A stretch of DNA of 64,000 nt, taken from positions 118,035 to 182,034 of the forward strand of contig JAOUJZ010000001.1 of NCBI GenBank assembly GCA_029882915.1, in the 5' to 3' direction. The notes under the pieces are model-generated. The model saw nothing but the letters and a program-made list of their open reading frames with translations. It made no database searches and was not told the DNA's origin. Positions 37,094-47,038 of this stretch are shown piece by piece. Each line of letters starts with the position of its first letter. Within the stretch, counting starts at the first letter, position 1. Position numbers and translations under genes: made by a program. The DNA comes from Gammaproteobacteria bacterium (GTDB taxonomy: Bacteria; Pseudomonadota; Gammaproteobacteria; Nitrosococcales; Methylophagaceae).

Positions 37094-37475
37094 ATTGTCT
37101 TTCCACCAGTGTGACATAGGCTAAGGCATAATTTTTATCGTCACTTAAACTAAGTAAACTACGTCCTATATTAAGTTCATCCAATAAGGCTTGCCCTCGT
37201 TGATAGAAGTGCAACTCAGGTTTCCCCATCTCATTATTGCTCACCTCAATGTGACGTAAACTTAAGCCATCACGAAACCCAGTTCCTAGCGCCTTGGCGG
37301 CCGCTTCTTTGGCTGCAAAACGTTTCGCTAAAAAAGCCGCTTGATTATTGGATTTCTGGAACACTAAAAACTCAGCATCACTGAGAATCTTCAACGCAAT
37401 TTTATCACCATGTTTTTCTATCAACATTTGCATGCGTGGAATATGAACCAAATCCGTGCCAATACCGAAAATCAT
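37071..37475 (-). CDS. acpS: Holo-[acyl-carrier-protein] synthase
   Basis: AcpS transfers the 4'-phosphopantetheine group of CoA to the serine of apo-acyl carrier protein, required for fatty acid synthesis. The 134-aa protein has the family motifs [14 protein letters not shown] (metal-binding Asp) and [19 protein letters not shown] (Glu and Lys). It is slightly longer than E. coli AcpS (126). It overlaps pdxJ by 4 bp upstream and cysM downstream. The pdxJ-acpS pairing is conserved in gammaproteobacteria. Confidence 0.96.
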   Translation of the reverse strand: MIFGIGTDLVHIPRMQMLIEKHGDKIALKILSDAEFLVFQKSNNQAAFLAKRFAAKEAAAKALGTGFRDGLSLRHIEVSNNEMGKPELHFYQRGQALLDELNIGRSLLSLSDDKNYALAYVTLVERQYEQLPNN

Positions 37476-38203
37476 CTACGACGTGCTTCCTGCATCAATT
37501 GTTTCATTTCACGAACCGCAGTCTGAAAACCAGTAAAAACTGATCGAGCCACAATAGCATGACCAATATTAAGCTCAACAATATCAGGGATTTCAGCAAT
37601 AGCGCCAACATTATGATAATTCAATCCATGACCGGCATTGACCTGTAACCCAAGACTTTTTGCATGTTCCACTGCACTGATAATCATTTGACGTTCTTGT
37701 TGTGCTTCTGCTGTTGTTTCCGCATCAGCATAACGTCCGGTATGTAATTCAATGACCGGTGCTCCACACGCAGCAGCCGCATCAATCTGTGCAATATCAG
37801 GATCAATAAATAAGGAGACGGTAACATTGGCCTTAGCCAGGCGCTGACAGGCTTGTTTCATTCGATCCAGTTGGCCTGCCACATCCAGACCACCTTCAGT
37901 GGTCAGCTCTTCACGTCGTTCAGGTACTAAACAACAATCTGCCGGTCGATACTTCTCAGCCATCGCCAGCATTTCATCCGTGACGGCCATTTCCAGATTC
38001 ATTTTAGTCTGCAAAATGTCAGCTAACATGGCAACATCACGTTCCTGTATATGACGGCGGTCTTCACGCAAATGTAAGGTAATTCCATCTGCACCAGCCT
38101 GTTCAGCTTCAATTGCTGCCTGAATTGGATCCGGGTAACGAGTACCACGTGCTTGTCTTAACGTTGCGACATGATCGATATTTACGCCTAAAAAAATTGT
38201 CAT
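37472..38203 (-). CDS. pdxJ: Pyridoxine 5'-phosphate synthase
   Basis: PdxJ joins 1-deoxy-D-xylulose 5-phosphate and 3-hydroxy-1-aminoacetone phosphate to form pyridoxine 5'-phosphate. The 243-aa TIM-barrel protein starts with [23 protein letters not shown] and has the [14 protein letters not shown] phosphate-binding and catalytic region, [18 protein letters not shown], and the terminal [14 protein letters not shown] motif. Length matches E. coli PdxJ (243). It lies 9 bp after recO and overlaps acpS by 4 bp. Confidence 0.97.
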   Translation of the reverse strand: MTIFLGVNIDHVATLRQARGTRYPDPIQAAIEAEQAGADGITLHLREDRRHIQERDVAMLADILQTKMNLEMAVTDEMLAMAEKYRPADCCLVPERREELTTEGGLDVAGQLDRMKQACQRLAKANVTVSLFIDPDIAQIDAAAACGAPVIELHTGRYADAETTAEAQQERQMIISAVEHAKSLGLQVNAGHGLNYHNVGAIAEIPDIVELNIGHAIVARSVFTGFQTAVREMKQLMQEARRR

Positions 38204-38212
38204 AAATCTATT

Positions 38213-38929
38213 CTAACCTTGTGAATGTGCATATTGCTGTAATTGGACAAATAACTGCCGACTTTGTAATGGCTTACCACTCAGATAAAAATGTATCACT
38301 GTTCGCATTAATTGTTTAATTTCTTGCAGACTTTGCTGATCAAAATCGCGTTCAGACAAAAGATGTTGCAAACTTCGCCCTGAAATAGGAGGTTGCTTGT
38401 GTCCCTGTTGCCAAAGTGTTAAACCCGCATCTGGTTGGTAACAATACTGATATTGCTCATTAATAGGCTGATTGCTGTCAGCAACGCGATCCAGCACCAG
38501 TCCATACCCCAAATGACTCAACAGTCGCTTTTCAAATAAGCGTAATACTATCTCCGTATTATCCGCTTGTTGCAGTCCAGACAATGCCAGCTGGTAGGCG
38601 TTAAATATTGCCTGCTCTTGTTCATGTATGGGTAACAGTCTTACCATCAACTCATTGATATACAGGCCACATAATGCCGATTCAGCGCGTAATAAATAGC
38701 GCGGAGAAGCCGCTTCGGCTACCGTTAACGTTTGTAGCTCGCCACGTCCAATCCACGATAACAGCAACGGTTGGTATAGTTGCAATAGCCCGGATTGACT
38801 GCGTTTCTTGCCTCGAACACCTTTAGCCACAAGGCTGACCCGACCATATTGCTCGCTAAACACATCCAGTAACAGGCTGGTTTCACGATAAGGCCTTTGA
38901 TGCAATACAAAAGCCGGCGTTAATTCCAT
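38213..38929 (-). CDS. recO: DNA repair protein RecO
   Basis: RecO assists RecF and RecR in loading RecA on SSB-coated gaps. The 238-aa protein has an N-terminal OB-fold (AFVLHQRPYRETSLLLDVFSEQYGRVSLVAKGVRG) with the basic KRSQSGLLQLYQPLLLSWIG region, and a helical C-terminal domain. Zinc-binding cysteines of some RecO proteins are absent here, as in the E. coli type. It lies 19 bp downstream of era and 9 bp upstream of pdxJ, the usual order. Confidence 0.94.
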   Translation of the reverse strand: MELTPAFVLHQRPYRETSLLLDVFSEQYGRVSLVAKGVRGKKRSQSGLLQLYQPLLLSWIGRGELQTLTVAEAASPRYLLRAESALCGLYINELMVRLLPIHEQEQAIFNAYQLALSGLQQADNTEIVLRLFEKRLLSHLGYGLVLDRVADSNQPINEQYQYCYQPDAGLTLWQQGHKQPPISGRSLQHLLSERDFDQQSLQEIKQLMRTVIHFYLSGKPLQSRQLFVQLQQYAHSQG

Positions 38930-38948
38930 ATTAAAATCACAAAGGCCA

Positions 38949-39854
38949 TTATAGCTCGTCGTTATAACCCAGATTTTTCAGCATACGTTCATTGTCACCC
39001 CAGCCCTCACGAACCTTAACCCATAAACGTAAAAACACTTTGCATCCAAACAGGCTTTCCATTTCAATGCGGGCATCTTTACCCACAGATTTTAATAACT
39101 CGCCTTTTTTTCCAATGACGATTGATTTCTGTCCGTCACGTTCTACATAAATGACAGCACCAATACGATACATGCCGTTTTCCTCATCGAACTGTTCGAT
39201 TTCCACGGTAATGGAATAAGGCAGTTCTTGCCCCAAGTGACGGAATAACTTTTCTCGAACCAGTTCAGCTGCCAGAAAACGTGAACTACGATCTGTTAAT
39301 TGATCCTCAGGAAAGATTAACTCCCCTTCCGGTATTAGTTTTTTAATTTCCTGTTCTAGCTGGTCAACATTGACACCCTTACGGGCTGAAATAGGAAGCA
39401 CATTTGCAAATTCAAATTCCGCTGCCAGTTTTTCTATTTGTGGTAGCAGCACTTCTTTATCAGACAGTTTATCGACCTTATTAATAACCAGTATCACTGG
39501 CGCCTTCGCACTCGTTCTCAGGCGCTCTAACACTCGCTCATCTTCGTCTGTCCAGTTCATACCATCAACAACAAACAAAATGACATCGACGTCATCAATT
39601 GAAGAAGCAGCAGCCCGGTTCATATAACGATTCATCGCCCGTTTATCGTCTATATGAAGGCCGGGCGTATCCACATAGATTAATTGACTATCATCTTCGG
39701 TTTTAATACCAAGGATCCTGTGTCGTGTCGTTTGTGGACGTCGTGACGTGATGCACAGTTTTTGACCCAGTATACGATTGATTAAGGTTGATTTACCGAC
39801 ATTCGGGCGACCAATAATTGCCACATAGCCAGAACGGAATGCTGTCTCGGTCAT
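38949..39854 (-). CDS. era: GTPase Era
   Basis: Era is an essential GTPase that binds the 3' end of 16S rRNA and helps 30S subunit maturation. The 301-aa protein shows G1 (GRPNVGKSTLIN), G2 (the TRHRILGIKT region), G3 (DTPGLH), G4 (NKVDKL) and G5 (SARKGVN) motifs in the GTPase domain. A C-terminal KH domain with IVIGKKGELLKSVGKDAR follows. Length equals E. coli Era (301). It overlaps rnc by 4 bp. Confidence 0.98.
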   Translation of the reverse strand: MTETAFRSGYVAIIGRPNVGKSTLINRILGQKLCITSRRPQTTRHRILGIKTEDDSQLIYVDTPGLHIDDKRAMNRYMNRAAASSIDDVDVILFVVDGMNWTDEDERVLERLRTSAKAPVILVINKVDKLSDKEVLLPQIEKLAAEFEFANVLPISARKGVNVDQLEQEIKKLIPEGELIFPEDQLTDRSSRFLAAELVREKLFRHLGQELPYSITVEIEQFDEENGMYRIGAVIYVERDGQKSIVIGKKGELLKSVGKDARIEMESLFGCKVFLRLWVKVREGWGDNERMLKNLGYNDEL

Positions 39855-40537
39855 AATTTACCTTCTAATAATGTCAGTACACGTTCCGCTGACTTTTGTT
39901 CTGCTTTACGATGGCTACTGCCTTGCGCCACTACCACTTTTCTCAATAATCCGACCTGACAAGAAGCCTCAAAGACAGGTTGATTGTTAGCATCTGATTT
40001 CACTTCACTCACACTGTATATGGGTAAAGGTTGTTTCCGACTCTGTAACAGTTCCTGCAAACGAGTTTTAGGATCTTTTACTGTCTCATTGACATCAATA
40101 GCATTTAATCGCTCGTCAAATAACCTGAGAATTAAGGCTTTTGCCGCCTCCATTCCACTGTCTAGGTATAAGGCACCAAATAGTGCTTCAACAGCATCCG
40201 CCAAAATTGATTCACGCCGAAAACCACCACTTTTTAATTCGCCAGGACCGAGGATAAGTGCCTCACCCAAATTCAACTCCCTGCCGATTTCTGCCAGCGT
40301 CACCCCTTTAACCAATGACGCTCTCAAACGACTTAACTTACCTTCTTTTACTTCGGGAAAACGCATAAACAATGCTTCAGCGATAACAAAGCTCAAAATA
40401 GCATCGCCAAGGTATTCCAGACGTTCGTTGTTAACAGAGTCGGCACTTCGATGTGTTAATGCCTGTTGTAACAGTGCCGGTTCATTGAATGTGCTTTGTA
40501 ACTGTTTACATAATAACTGTTGTCGCTTTGTTATCAT
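39851..40537 (-). CDS. rnc: Ribonuclease III
   Basis: RNase III cleaves double-stranded RNA, processing rRNA precursors and mRNAs. The 228-aa protein has the signature NERLEYLGDAILSFVIA with catalytic Glu and Asp residues, the second catalytic cluster in ILADAVEALFGALYLDSG, and a C-terminal double-stranded RNA-binding domain (DPKTRLQELLQSRKQPLPIYSV ... GSSHRKAEQKSAERVL). Length matches E. coli (226). It overlaps era and the DUF4845 gene by 4 bp each. A long antisense ORF on the + strand here is a shadow. Confidence 0.98.
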   Translation of the reverse strand: MITKRQQLLCKQLQSTFNEPALLQQALTHRSADSVNNERLEYLGDAILSFVIAEALFMRFPEVKEGKLSRLRASLVKGVTLAEIGRELNLGEALILGPGELKSGGFRRESILADAVEALFGALYLDSGMEAAKALILRLFDERLNAIDVNETVKDPKTRLQELLQSRKQPLPIYSVSEVKSDANNQPVFEASCQVGLLRKVVVAQGSSHRKAEQKSAERVLTLLEGKL

Positions 40538-40914
40538 TTAGTATTTTGTTCAACGTCTATTTCGGTATGAAAATTACCCACCAGTGAAATTTGCGCCATA
40601 AACGGCCTACGCACTTCATAATCAATCACAATTTTAGTGGCGTGAACATTGTTTTTGCCGCGAAAAATCTCAACATTGTCTTTTTTTACACTAAATACGT
40701 AACCAGTATCAAAGCGTTTTTCCAGCAGCGTCATCACTTGTTTTTTGGTTAATTTATTATTTTTAAGCTCAGTTTCCATACCATCCATGATCTGAAGTAC
40801 ACTATAGTACTCTTGGTACATAGGTAGCAAACGCATAACCACAGTAGCAAAAAAGGCAATGATCGCTAATACAATCACCCAACCAATCAGCGTCATTCCA
40901 CGTTGTTTATTCAT
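40534..40914 (-). CDS. DUF4845 membrane protein
   Basis: A small protein of unknown function found between lepB and rnc in many Pseudomonas-like bacteria. The ORF track starts at 40941, within lepB. The ATG at 40914 (MNKQRGMTLIGWVIV) has AAGGGG 6-10 nt upstream and is the better start, giving 126 aa. One N-terminal helix (LIGWVIVLAIIAFFATVVMRLLP) resembles a pilin-like N-terminus (RGMTLIGW). A soluble domain (about residues 30-126) follows. It overlaps rnc by 4 bp. Confidence 0.85.
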   Translation of the reverse strand: MNKQRGMTLIGWVIVLAIIAFFATVVMRLLPMYQEYYSVLQIMDGMETELKNNKLTKKQVMTLLEKRFDTGYVFSVKKDNVEIFRGKNNVHATKIVIDYEVRRPFMAQISLVGNFHTEIDVEQNTK

Positions 40915-40924
40915 AACTTTCCCC

Positions 40925-41686
40925 TTAGTTAATTGAATCACCTAAACGTTCCCACACTATACCACCCGCACCCCAATCCCAACTCATCCAGATAAAGAAG
41001 GCTTTACCTACTAAGTTGTGTTCTGGAACAGTGCCCCAGAAACGACTATCGTTACTATTATCCCTGTTATCACCCATCACAAAATACTCACCTGCTGACA
41101 CAATCGTTTCACCTTCAATCAAACGTCGTTCAGGGTTAACCAATATATGGTGTTCATGTTCACCTAGGTACTCATAACGTAACTCGCTACTTTCCGGCAC
41201 AATACTTAACATACTGGCCTGTTTCTGTTGTACATCCTGTGCGACAGGTTTGTCATTAATATAAATTGTCTTGTTAAAATAACCAACTTTATCGCCAGGC
41301 AAACCAATTACACGCTTAATGTAGTCAACATTTGGATTTTTAGGGTAGCGAAACACCACCACATCACCCCGTTCGGGTTCGCCGACAGAGACGATCTTGC
41401 TATTTAAGACGGGTAAACGAATACCATAAGCAAATTTATTCACTAATATAAAATCACCAATATGTAATGTCGGTAACATTGAACCTGATGGAATGCGAAA
41501 TGGTTCTGCCAAAAATGAACGTATCACCAGCACCACCAGGATGATGGGGAAAAATGAACGTGCATATTCAACAACAAGCGGTTCTTTTTGATCTTTGGCA
41601 CGTTGTGGTGCCCACAACACAGTATCAATCAACCAAATTATCCCTGTCACTGCAACCAGTGTGACCATTAATGCTGGAAAACTCAC
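40925..41686 (-). CDS. lepB: Signal peptidase I
   Basis: LepB cleaves signal peptides from exported proteins at the outer face of the inner membrane. The 253-aa protein has two N-terminal helices. The catalytic serine is Ser69 in RIPSGSMLPTL and the general-base lysine is Lys124 in DYIKRVIGLPGD. The conserved boxes FVMGDNRDNSNDSRFWG and RGDVVVFRYP are present. It lies 17 bp after lepA and 10 bp before the DUF4845 gene, the classic lepA-lepB-rnc-era layout. Confidence 0.97.
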   Translation of the reverse strand: MSFPALMVTLVAVTGIIWLIDTVLWAPQRAKDQKEPLVVEYARSFFPIILVVLVIRSFLAEPFRIPSGSMLPTLHIGDFILVNKFAYGIRLPVLNSKIVSVGEPERGDVVVFRYPKNPNVDYIKRVIGLPGDKVGYFNKTIYINDKPVAQDVQQKQASMLSIVPESSELRYEYLGEHEHHILVNPERRLIEGETIVSAGEYFVMGDNRDNSNDSRFWGTVPEHNLVGKAFFIWMSWDWGAGGIVWERLGDSIN

Positions 41687-41703
41687 TTTAATAATATCCT
41701 TAT

Positions 41704-43500
41704 CTATGATTTCTTTGATAGCTGTAATACAGCTAAAAATGCTTCTTGTGGCACATCAACCCTACCAATTGATTTCATTCGCTTTTTACCTGCTTTTTGT
41801 TTTTCTAGCAACTTACGTTTACGTGATACATCACCACCGTAACACTTGGCCAGTACATTTTTACGCATAGCTTTGACTGTTGATCTTGAAATAATATGAC
41901 CACCAATCGCAGCTTGAATCGCAATATCAAACATTTGCCGCGGAATCAGTTCTTTCATCTTTTCAACCAGGTCCCGTCCACGAGAAATACTTTGATCACG
42001 ATGCACAATCATGGATAAGGCATCCACACGCTCACTATTAATCAATATATCCAGTTTTACTAGGTCGGCCGGTTCGAAACGTACAAAATGATAATCCAAA
42101 GAGGCATAACCACGACTGACTGACTTCACTCTATCAAAGAAGTCAATCACGACTTCATTCATCGGCAATTCATAACTTAAAGCAACCTGACTACCCACAT
42201 ATTGCATGGTTTTCTGAACACCGCGTTTTTCAACGCAAAGTGTGATTACCGCTCCCAAATGTTCTTGTGGAACCAGTATATCTGCCACTACAATTGGTTC
42301 ACGAATTTCATCGATGGTACCAATATCCGGTAATAAAGCTGGGTTCTCTACATTAATCACTTCGCCTTTGCGTGTTAGCACTTCAAACACAACGGTCGGT
42401 GCTGTGGTGATCAGATCCAGATCATATTCGCGCTCTAATCGCTCCTGAATAATTTCCATGTGTAGCAAACCGAGGAATCCACAACGGAAACCAAAACCTA
42501 ATGCTTGCGAATTTTCAGGTTCAAAGAATAACGAGGCATCATTGAGTCGTAATTTCCCTAATGCTTCACGAAACGCTTCAAAGTCATCTGAACTGACTGG
42601 AAATAAACCTGCGTAAACCTGAGGTGTAATCGATTTAAAACCCGGCAACATTTCTGTTGCTCCATGGTGGCTATGGGTTAAGGTATCACCGACCGGTGCG
42701 CCATCGATATCTTTCACACCAGAAATCACATACCCTACTTCACCACAGTTTAAGGCATCGCGTTTACTGCGTTTAGGGGTAAAAACACCAACCTGTTCCA
42801 CTTGATATTCGTGGCCGGTAGACATGACTTTGATTTTTTCACGTGCTTTGAGTGAACCTTGCATGATTCTAACTAGGGAAATAACCCCAACATAACTATC
42901 AAACCAGGAATCAATAATCAGCGCTTTTAACGGTCCATCAGGATCCCCTTTTGGTGCTGGAATCCGCTCAATCAGAGCTTCTAACAGATCATCAATACCA
43001 ATACCGGTTTTGGCACTACACTGCACCGCATCCATAGCATCAACACCGATAATATCCTCAATTTCCTGTGCCACCCGTTCCGGTTCTGCTGACGGCAAAT
43101 CAATTTTATTCAGTACTGGCAATACTTCCAGTCCAAGATCAATAGCCGTGTAACAATTGGCGACACTTTGTGCTTCTACACCTTGCGCTGCATCGACAAC
43201 CAGTAATGCACCCTCACAAGCTGCTAAAGAACGAGATACTTCATACGAAAAATCAACGTGTCCTGGGGTATCAATAAAATTTAGGTGATAGGTTTCACCA
43301 TTACGTGCGGTGTAATCCAAAGACACACATTGTGCTTTAATTGTGATGCCTCGCTCACGTTCAATATCCATTGAATCAAGAACTTGTGATGACATTTCAC
43401 GCGCGGTCAAACCACCGCAAACCTGAATAAACCGATCTGCTATTGTTGATTTTCCGTGGTCAATATGAGCGATGATTGAAAAGTTACGGATATGATCCAT
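41704..43500 (-). CDS. lepA: Elongation factor 4 (back-translocating GTPase LepA)
   Basis: LepA is a ribosome-associated GTPase that acts in translation initiation and quality control. The ORF track begins at a GTG at 43512; the ATG at 43500 ([19 protein letters not shown]) is the family start and gives 598 aa. The GTPase motifs [33 protein letters not shown] and CSAKTGIG are all visible. The C-terminal LepA-specific domain ([21 protein letters not shown] ... [17 protein letters not shown]) is intact. It heads the operon that runs to ydbL, downstream of a strong terminator that ends mucD. Confidence 0.97.
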   Translation of the reverse strand: MDHIRNFSIIAHIDHGKSTIADRFIQVCGGLTAREMSSQVLDSMDIERERGITIKAQCVSLDYTARNGETYHLNFIDTPGHVDFSYEVSRSLAACEGALLVVDAAQGVEAQSVANCYTAIDLGLEVLPVLNKIDLPSAEPERVAQEIEDIIGVDAMDAVQCSAKTGIGIDDLLEALIERIPAPKGDPDGPLKALIIDSWFDSYVGVISLVRIMQGSLKAREKIKVMSTGHEYQVEQVGVFTPKRSKRDALNCGEVGYVISGVKDIDGAPVGDTLTHSHHGATEMLPGFKSITPQVYAGLFPVSSDDFEAFREALGKLRLNDASLFFEPENSQALGFGFRCGFLGLLHMEIIQERLEREYDLDLITTAPTVVFEVLTRKGEVINVENPALLPDIGTIDEIREPIVVADILVPQEHLGAVITLCVEKRGVQKTMQYVGSQVALSYELPMNEVVIDFFDRVKSVSRGYASLDYHFVRFEPADLVKLDILINSERVDALSMIVHRDQSISRGRDLVEKMKELIPRQMFDIAIQAAIGGHIISRSTVKAMRKNVLAKCYGGDVSRKRKLLEKQKAGKKRMKSIGRVDVPQEAFLAVLQLSKKS

Positions 43501-43533
43501 AGAGATTAACACTACCTTCTATACAGTAAAAAA

Positions 43534-43560
43534 TCGGCCGGAACATATGTTGCCGGCCGA
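43534..43560 (-). terminator. Rho-independent terminator after mucD
   Basis: A GC-rich 8-bp stem (TCGGCCGG / CCGGCCGA) with an 11-nt loop containing AACATATGTT is followed on the minus strand by six Ts. It ends the sigma-E operon before lepA. Confidence 0.9.
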
Positions 43561-43644
43561 CCTAAATTGATCTAACTGCTAGATTTTACGGCAAAACAGC
43601 TGTCCTGTCGTGCCTAGTATTAAATTATGAATAATCGTTCTGGA

Positions 43645-45066
43645 TTAATCATTCTTCTCGATTCGTAATGCTAGGAATATTGCACCCTCACCTCGCTGTA
43701 CTAACACTGGAATTGCTTTATTCTCTGGGAGTTCTTTAGCAATATCCAGAAACTGTTTAGCATCGCTAATCTTTTGATTATCAATGCTCAATATCACATC
43801 ACCTCGACGAATACCGGCTGCTCCTGCGCTACCCTGTTCGACTTTAACAACAGCCACACCACCTTTTTCAATGCCATACTGTTCACGTTGCCTGTCATCC
43901 AGATCAGCCACTTCAATGGCTAAGCGTTCATCAACAAGACGCCCAGATTCACCTTTTGCTTTAGCTAGATCCTCAGTTTCTGGCAACTGTTCAACTTTGA
44001 CATTAACAGTTTTACGTTTATTGTTGCGCATTATCACTACAGGAACAGATTTGCCAATTTCCGTTCTACCCACAATTGGCGGCAAATCAGAAGATGTCGC
44101 TATTTTTTTGCCATTAAATTTTAAAATAACATCGCCTGGCTCAAAACCTGCCTTAGCAGCGGGACTATCATCTAAAACTCTCGAAATTAACGCTCCATGT
44201 GGTTTATCCAATCCAAACGATTCGGCTAATTCTCGAGTTACATCTTGAATCACAACACCCAACCAGCCCCGGCTGACATAACCTTGTGATTTTATTTGTG
44301 CAACCACATTCATGACCACATCCATAGGAATCGCAAAAGATAAGCCCATGAATCCGCCTGTACGGCTATAAATCTGTGAATTAATACCTATTACTTCACC
44401 ATTTAAGTTAAACAATGGGCCACCAGAATTGCCTGGGTTAATCGCCACATCAGTTTGAATAAATGGCACGTAACTATCGCTCGGCAAACTACGTCCTAAG
44501 GCACTGACAATCCCAGCTGTTGCAGAATAGTCAAAACCAAAAGGGGAACCGATGGCCAATACCCACTCGCCCACTTTTAATTTAGTTGAATCACCTAGTT
44601 TCACGGCTTTCAAACCTATGGCTTCAACTTTTAACAAAGCCACATCACTACGCTCATCACTACCAAGAACTTTGGCCTCAAGTTCACTGCGATCACTAAA
44701 ACGCACAATGATCTCATCAGCATCTTTAATCACATGGTGATTAGTCAAAATATAACCATCTGATGATAAAACAAAACCAGAACCTAAAGAATGCGACTCA
44801 TACGGTTGAGGTCGTTGACCTGGTGCACCAAAAAAATGTTTGAATAACTCATCAAAAGGTGTGCCTTCAGGAATATCTATACCTGGCGGCAAGTTAGGCC
44901 GTTGCCCCTTATTGTTTTTAGTGGTACTAATATTCACCACCGCTGCACCCTGTTCCGCTACCAGTTCAGTAAAATCAGGTAAATTATTACCTGCATATGT
45001 ATTCAAGCTCAGTAATAACCAAACCCAAAAAATAGTAAAACCAGACCAAACTTTAAACTGTTTCAT
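43645..45066 (-). CDS. mucD: Periplasmic serine protease DegP/MucD
   Basis: A periplasmic trypsin-like protease and chaperone that degrades misfolded envelope proteins. The 473-aa protein has a signal peptide (MKQFKVWSGFTIFWVWLLLSLNTYA). The catalytic triad is His (ILTNHHVIKD), Asp (DERSDVALLKVE) and Ser (NPGNSGGPLFN). Two PDZ domains follow (VSRGWLGVVIQDV and a C-terminal one with GSAGAAGIRRGDVIL). As last gene of the rpoE operon it corresponds to MucD of Pseudomonas. It overlaps rseC by 4 bp. Confidence 0.97.
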   Translation of the reverse strand: MKQFKVWSGFTIFWVWLLLSLNTYAGNNLPDFTELVAEQGAAVVNISTTKNNKGQRPNLPPGIDIPEGTPFDELFKHFFGAPGQRPQPYESHSLGSGFVLSSDGYILTNHHVIKDADEIIVRFSDRSELEAKVLGSDERSDVALLKVEAIGLKAVKLGDSTKLKVGEWVLAIGSPFGFDYSATAGIVSALGRSLPSDSYVPFIQTDVAINPGNSGGPLFNLNGEVIGINSQIYSRTGGFMGLSFAIPMDVVMNVVAQIKSQGYVSRGWLGVVIQDVTRELAESFGLDKPHGALISRVLDDSPAAKAGFEPGDVILKFNGKKIATSSDLPPIVGRTEIGKSVPVVIMRNNKRKTVNVKVEQLPETEDLAKAKGESGRLVDERLAIEVADLDDRQREQYGIEKGGVAVVKVEQGSAGAAGIRRGDVILSIDNQKISDAKQFLDIAKELPENKAIPVLVQRGEGAIFLALRIEKND

Positions 45067-45488
45067 TTTTGTTCCTCAACAATCCTGGCCTTAAAGCCAT
45101 TTTTATTATTACGTAAACGAATTCGTACCCAATAAAAGCCAATAAACAGACCACTTAAACCTGAAAAAATTTCCCCAACATCATTAAAATTAAGAGCCTG
45201 TGCCACGGCAGCGAAGATAAAAAGTAATGCCAACGGTACGATGTACATCAAAAAAGCACCGTGTAATAAGCTTTGTTCAGGAATAGCCAATTGCACTTGT
45301 TGTCCAACAGTGACATCTTTATTCTTTTCAACTGCAATACGTGTAAATCGTTTGCCAACATGTTTTGTCAGTAAGCCAGTACCACAGCCCTGCTTAACCT
45401 CACACTGATTGCAGGTTGACTGACGTTCTGCTTGCAGCCAAACCATTTCATCATCCACACTTACTACTGTTGCTTTTTGCTCTATCAT
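45063..45488 (-). CDS. rseC: SoxR-reducing/sigma-E regulatory protein RseC
   Basis: An inner-membrane protein (141 aa) of the RseC/MucC family. The N-terminal cytoplasmic part has four cysteines (STCNQCEVKQGCGTGLL plus context) that could bind an Fe-S cluster. Two helices (GAFLMYIVPLALLFIFAAVA and FSGLSGLFIGFYWVRIRL) follow. RseC homologues act with Rnf-type proteins to reduce SoxR in E. coli and have a minor positive role in sigma-E regulation. It overlaps rseB and mucD by 4 bp each. Confidence 0.92.
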   Translation of the reverse strand: MIEQKATVVSVDDEMVWLQAERQSTCNQCEVKQGCGTGLLTKHVGKRFTRIAVEKNKDVTVGQQVQLAIPEQSLLHGAFLMYIVPLALLFIFAAVAQALNFNDVGEIFSGLSGLFIGFYWVRIRLRNNKNGFKARIVEEQK

Positions 45489-46468
45489 TGGTTTTCACCA
45501 GCGACATATCTAATAGAGGCGCCAATTTTTTCAACGGTTTTTTGTGGCACTTCACCGACAACTGTCACAAAATGTGCACCAATTATCGAACCATAGGCAT
45601 TCACTGCCCCCATGTTTGATCCGCCATGCAAATGGCTATGTCTGGCTCTTATTTTTTCGATAAATACTGACACTGAGCTTAAGCCATCGCTATACACTCG
45701 TTGCTCCACTGCTGCTCCATTGCTAGCTTTGAGTCGGTTTTGCTGTGCTGCCAACACAAACCCTTCTGGTAGCCAGACTACCCGCCATTTTGAAATACCT
45801 TTATTCGCAGCCATATTGGCCGATGTTTCTGGCTCAGTACGACTCCAAGACATTGCATGGCCACTCACTTGTGGCTTAAGTATCTGATCAGAAATGGGGA
45901 TCCCCAGTGAAACAGATGAAAAAGCAAACTTTTCCAATACTGAGCCATCACCAGCAATCAAGTTTGATTGCAATAACAAATCACTCTCTTTATCCACCCA
46001 CAGACGATAACCATAACGGTAATTATCTATTGGCGCGATCACCAACTCCTGAGCGATACGATCTGCCACCCGACCTTGCTTACCCAATGTAACCTGATAA
46101 TAAGGCACAGCTGAGCTTAAACGACTCAACAAATCACTGGGGAAACCTCGACCTAAAGGACGCCGATTAACTTTGATACTTCTATCATCAGGATAAATAC
46201 AAGTCACCAAATCATTGCTCCGAATCACTTCTCGAGCAACTCCATCAAGTGATAACAACCGTTCTATTTCCCCTTTTTCATCGGCACGATGGATGATGCG
46301 TATCGATTGCAGTTTGTTACCTGTTTGATAGGAAAAAACACCATCATAATTCAGCTTCTTTGCCGCAACGCCCACACGTTCAAGTAATTGCATTGCATCC
46401 GTGTCAGCATTGGCATTAACTGAAGACCACATCAACAAGAACACGAATAATTTCAGTAAAACGCGCAT
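45485..46468 (-). CDS. rseB: Periplasmic sigma-E regulator RseB (MucB)
   Basis: RseB binds the periplasmic part of anti-sigma factor RseA and protects it from cleavage until lipoprotein or LPS signals displace it. The 327-aa protein has a signal peptide (MRVLLKLFVFLLMWSSVNANA), the LolA-like N-terminal fold (LNYDGVFSYQTGNKLQSIRIIHRAD) and the smaller C-terminal domain (WLPEGFVLAAQQNR ... YSDGLSSVSVFIEK). Length matches E. coli RseB (318). It lies 3 bp downstream of rseA. Confidence 0.94.
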   Translation of the reverse strand: MRVLLKLFVFLLMWSSVNANADTDAMQLLERVGVAAKKLNYDGVFSYQTGNKLQSIRIIHRADEKGEIERLLSLDGVAREVIRSNDLVTCIYPDDRSIKVNRRPLGRGFPSDLLSRLSSAVPYYQVTLGKQGRVADRIAQELVIAPIDNYRYGYRLWVDKESDLLLQSNLIAGDGSVLEKFAFSSVSLGIPISDQILKPQVSGHAMSWSRTEPETSANMAANKGISKWRVVWLPEGFVLAAQQNRLKASNGAAVEQRVYSDGLSSVSVFIEKIRARHSHLHGGSNMGAVNAYGSIIGAHFVTVVGEVPQKTVEKIGASIRYVAGENQ

Positions 46469-46471
46469 TAA

Positions 46472-47038
46472 CTATTGTCCCACTTCATAAGCGACAACTC
46501 TGGCATAGGAAAAAACATCCGATACACCCGCATATTCATGATGATCGACCAAATAGGTGTTCAATCGATTTTCAACTTCTGGTTCACCCACAGTCCAGTG
46601 ATTACCCGTTTGCGCAATGACCGTTTGTTCTGCCACAGGTGCTACAGATGCGATGGGAGCCACTGGCACAAGTTGATTTTGTGGTTGTGTCATTATGCCT
46701 ATCACTGCCAAAGCACCTATGGAAGCTGCAACCGCCAGTCCAGCAGTATGTTTCCAGAACTGTTTAGGCAATGTAAGAACTTTAGCCCGCTGTTTATGTA
46801 ATGAAGTTGGCATCGGTGCAACTTCCTCTTCCAGTGCAGCTGAAATACGACCAGTCAAATCAACATTCTGATTAGCTATCGCATGACCATGCAACACATC
46901 ACTCACAAGTTGATAACGCTGCAGTCGTTCTCTTGCCTGCTTATCAGTGCTTAACACATGTAAAGTCTGATCTAACTCTTTACCCTGTAGTTCACCATCA
47001 ACTAACGCAGACAACATTTCATTGTCATTGACTGTCAT
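46472..47038 (-). CDS. rseA: Anti-sigma-E factor RseA (MucA)
   Basis: A single-pass inner-membrane anti-sigma factor of 188 aa that holds sigma-E inactive. The N-terminal cytoplasmic RseA_N domain (MLSALVDGELQGKELDQTLHVL) binds RpoE. A transmembrane helix follows at about residues 95-113 (TAGLAVAASIGALAVIGIM), and the periplasmic tail includes the cleavage region. It overlaps rpoE by 4 bp and precedes rseB. Envelope stress would release it by stepwise proteolysis, as known for the family. Confidence 0.94.
   Translation of the reverse strand: MTVNDNEMLSALVDGELQGKELDQTLHVLSTDKQARERLQRYQLVSDVLHGHAIANQNVDLTGRISAALEEEVAPMPTSLHKQRAKVLTLPKQFWKHTAGLAVAASIGALAVIGIMTQPQNQLVPVAPIASVAPVAEQTVIAQTGNHWTVGEPEVENRLNTYLVDHHEYAGVSDVFSYARVVAYEVGQ

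Noticed and set aside
39984-40541. 185-aa ORF on the + strand antisense to rnc
   Set aside because: It is a shadow of the well-supported RNase III gene, and its composition is not protein-like.
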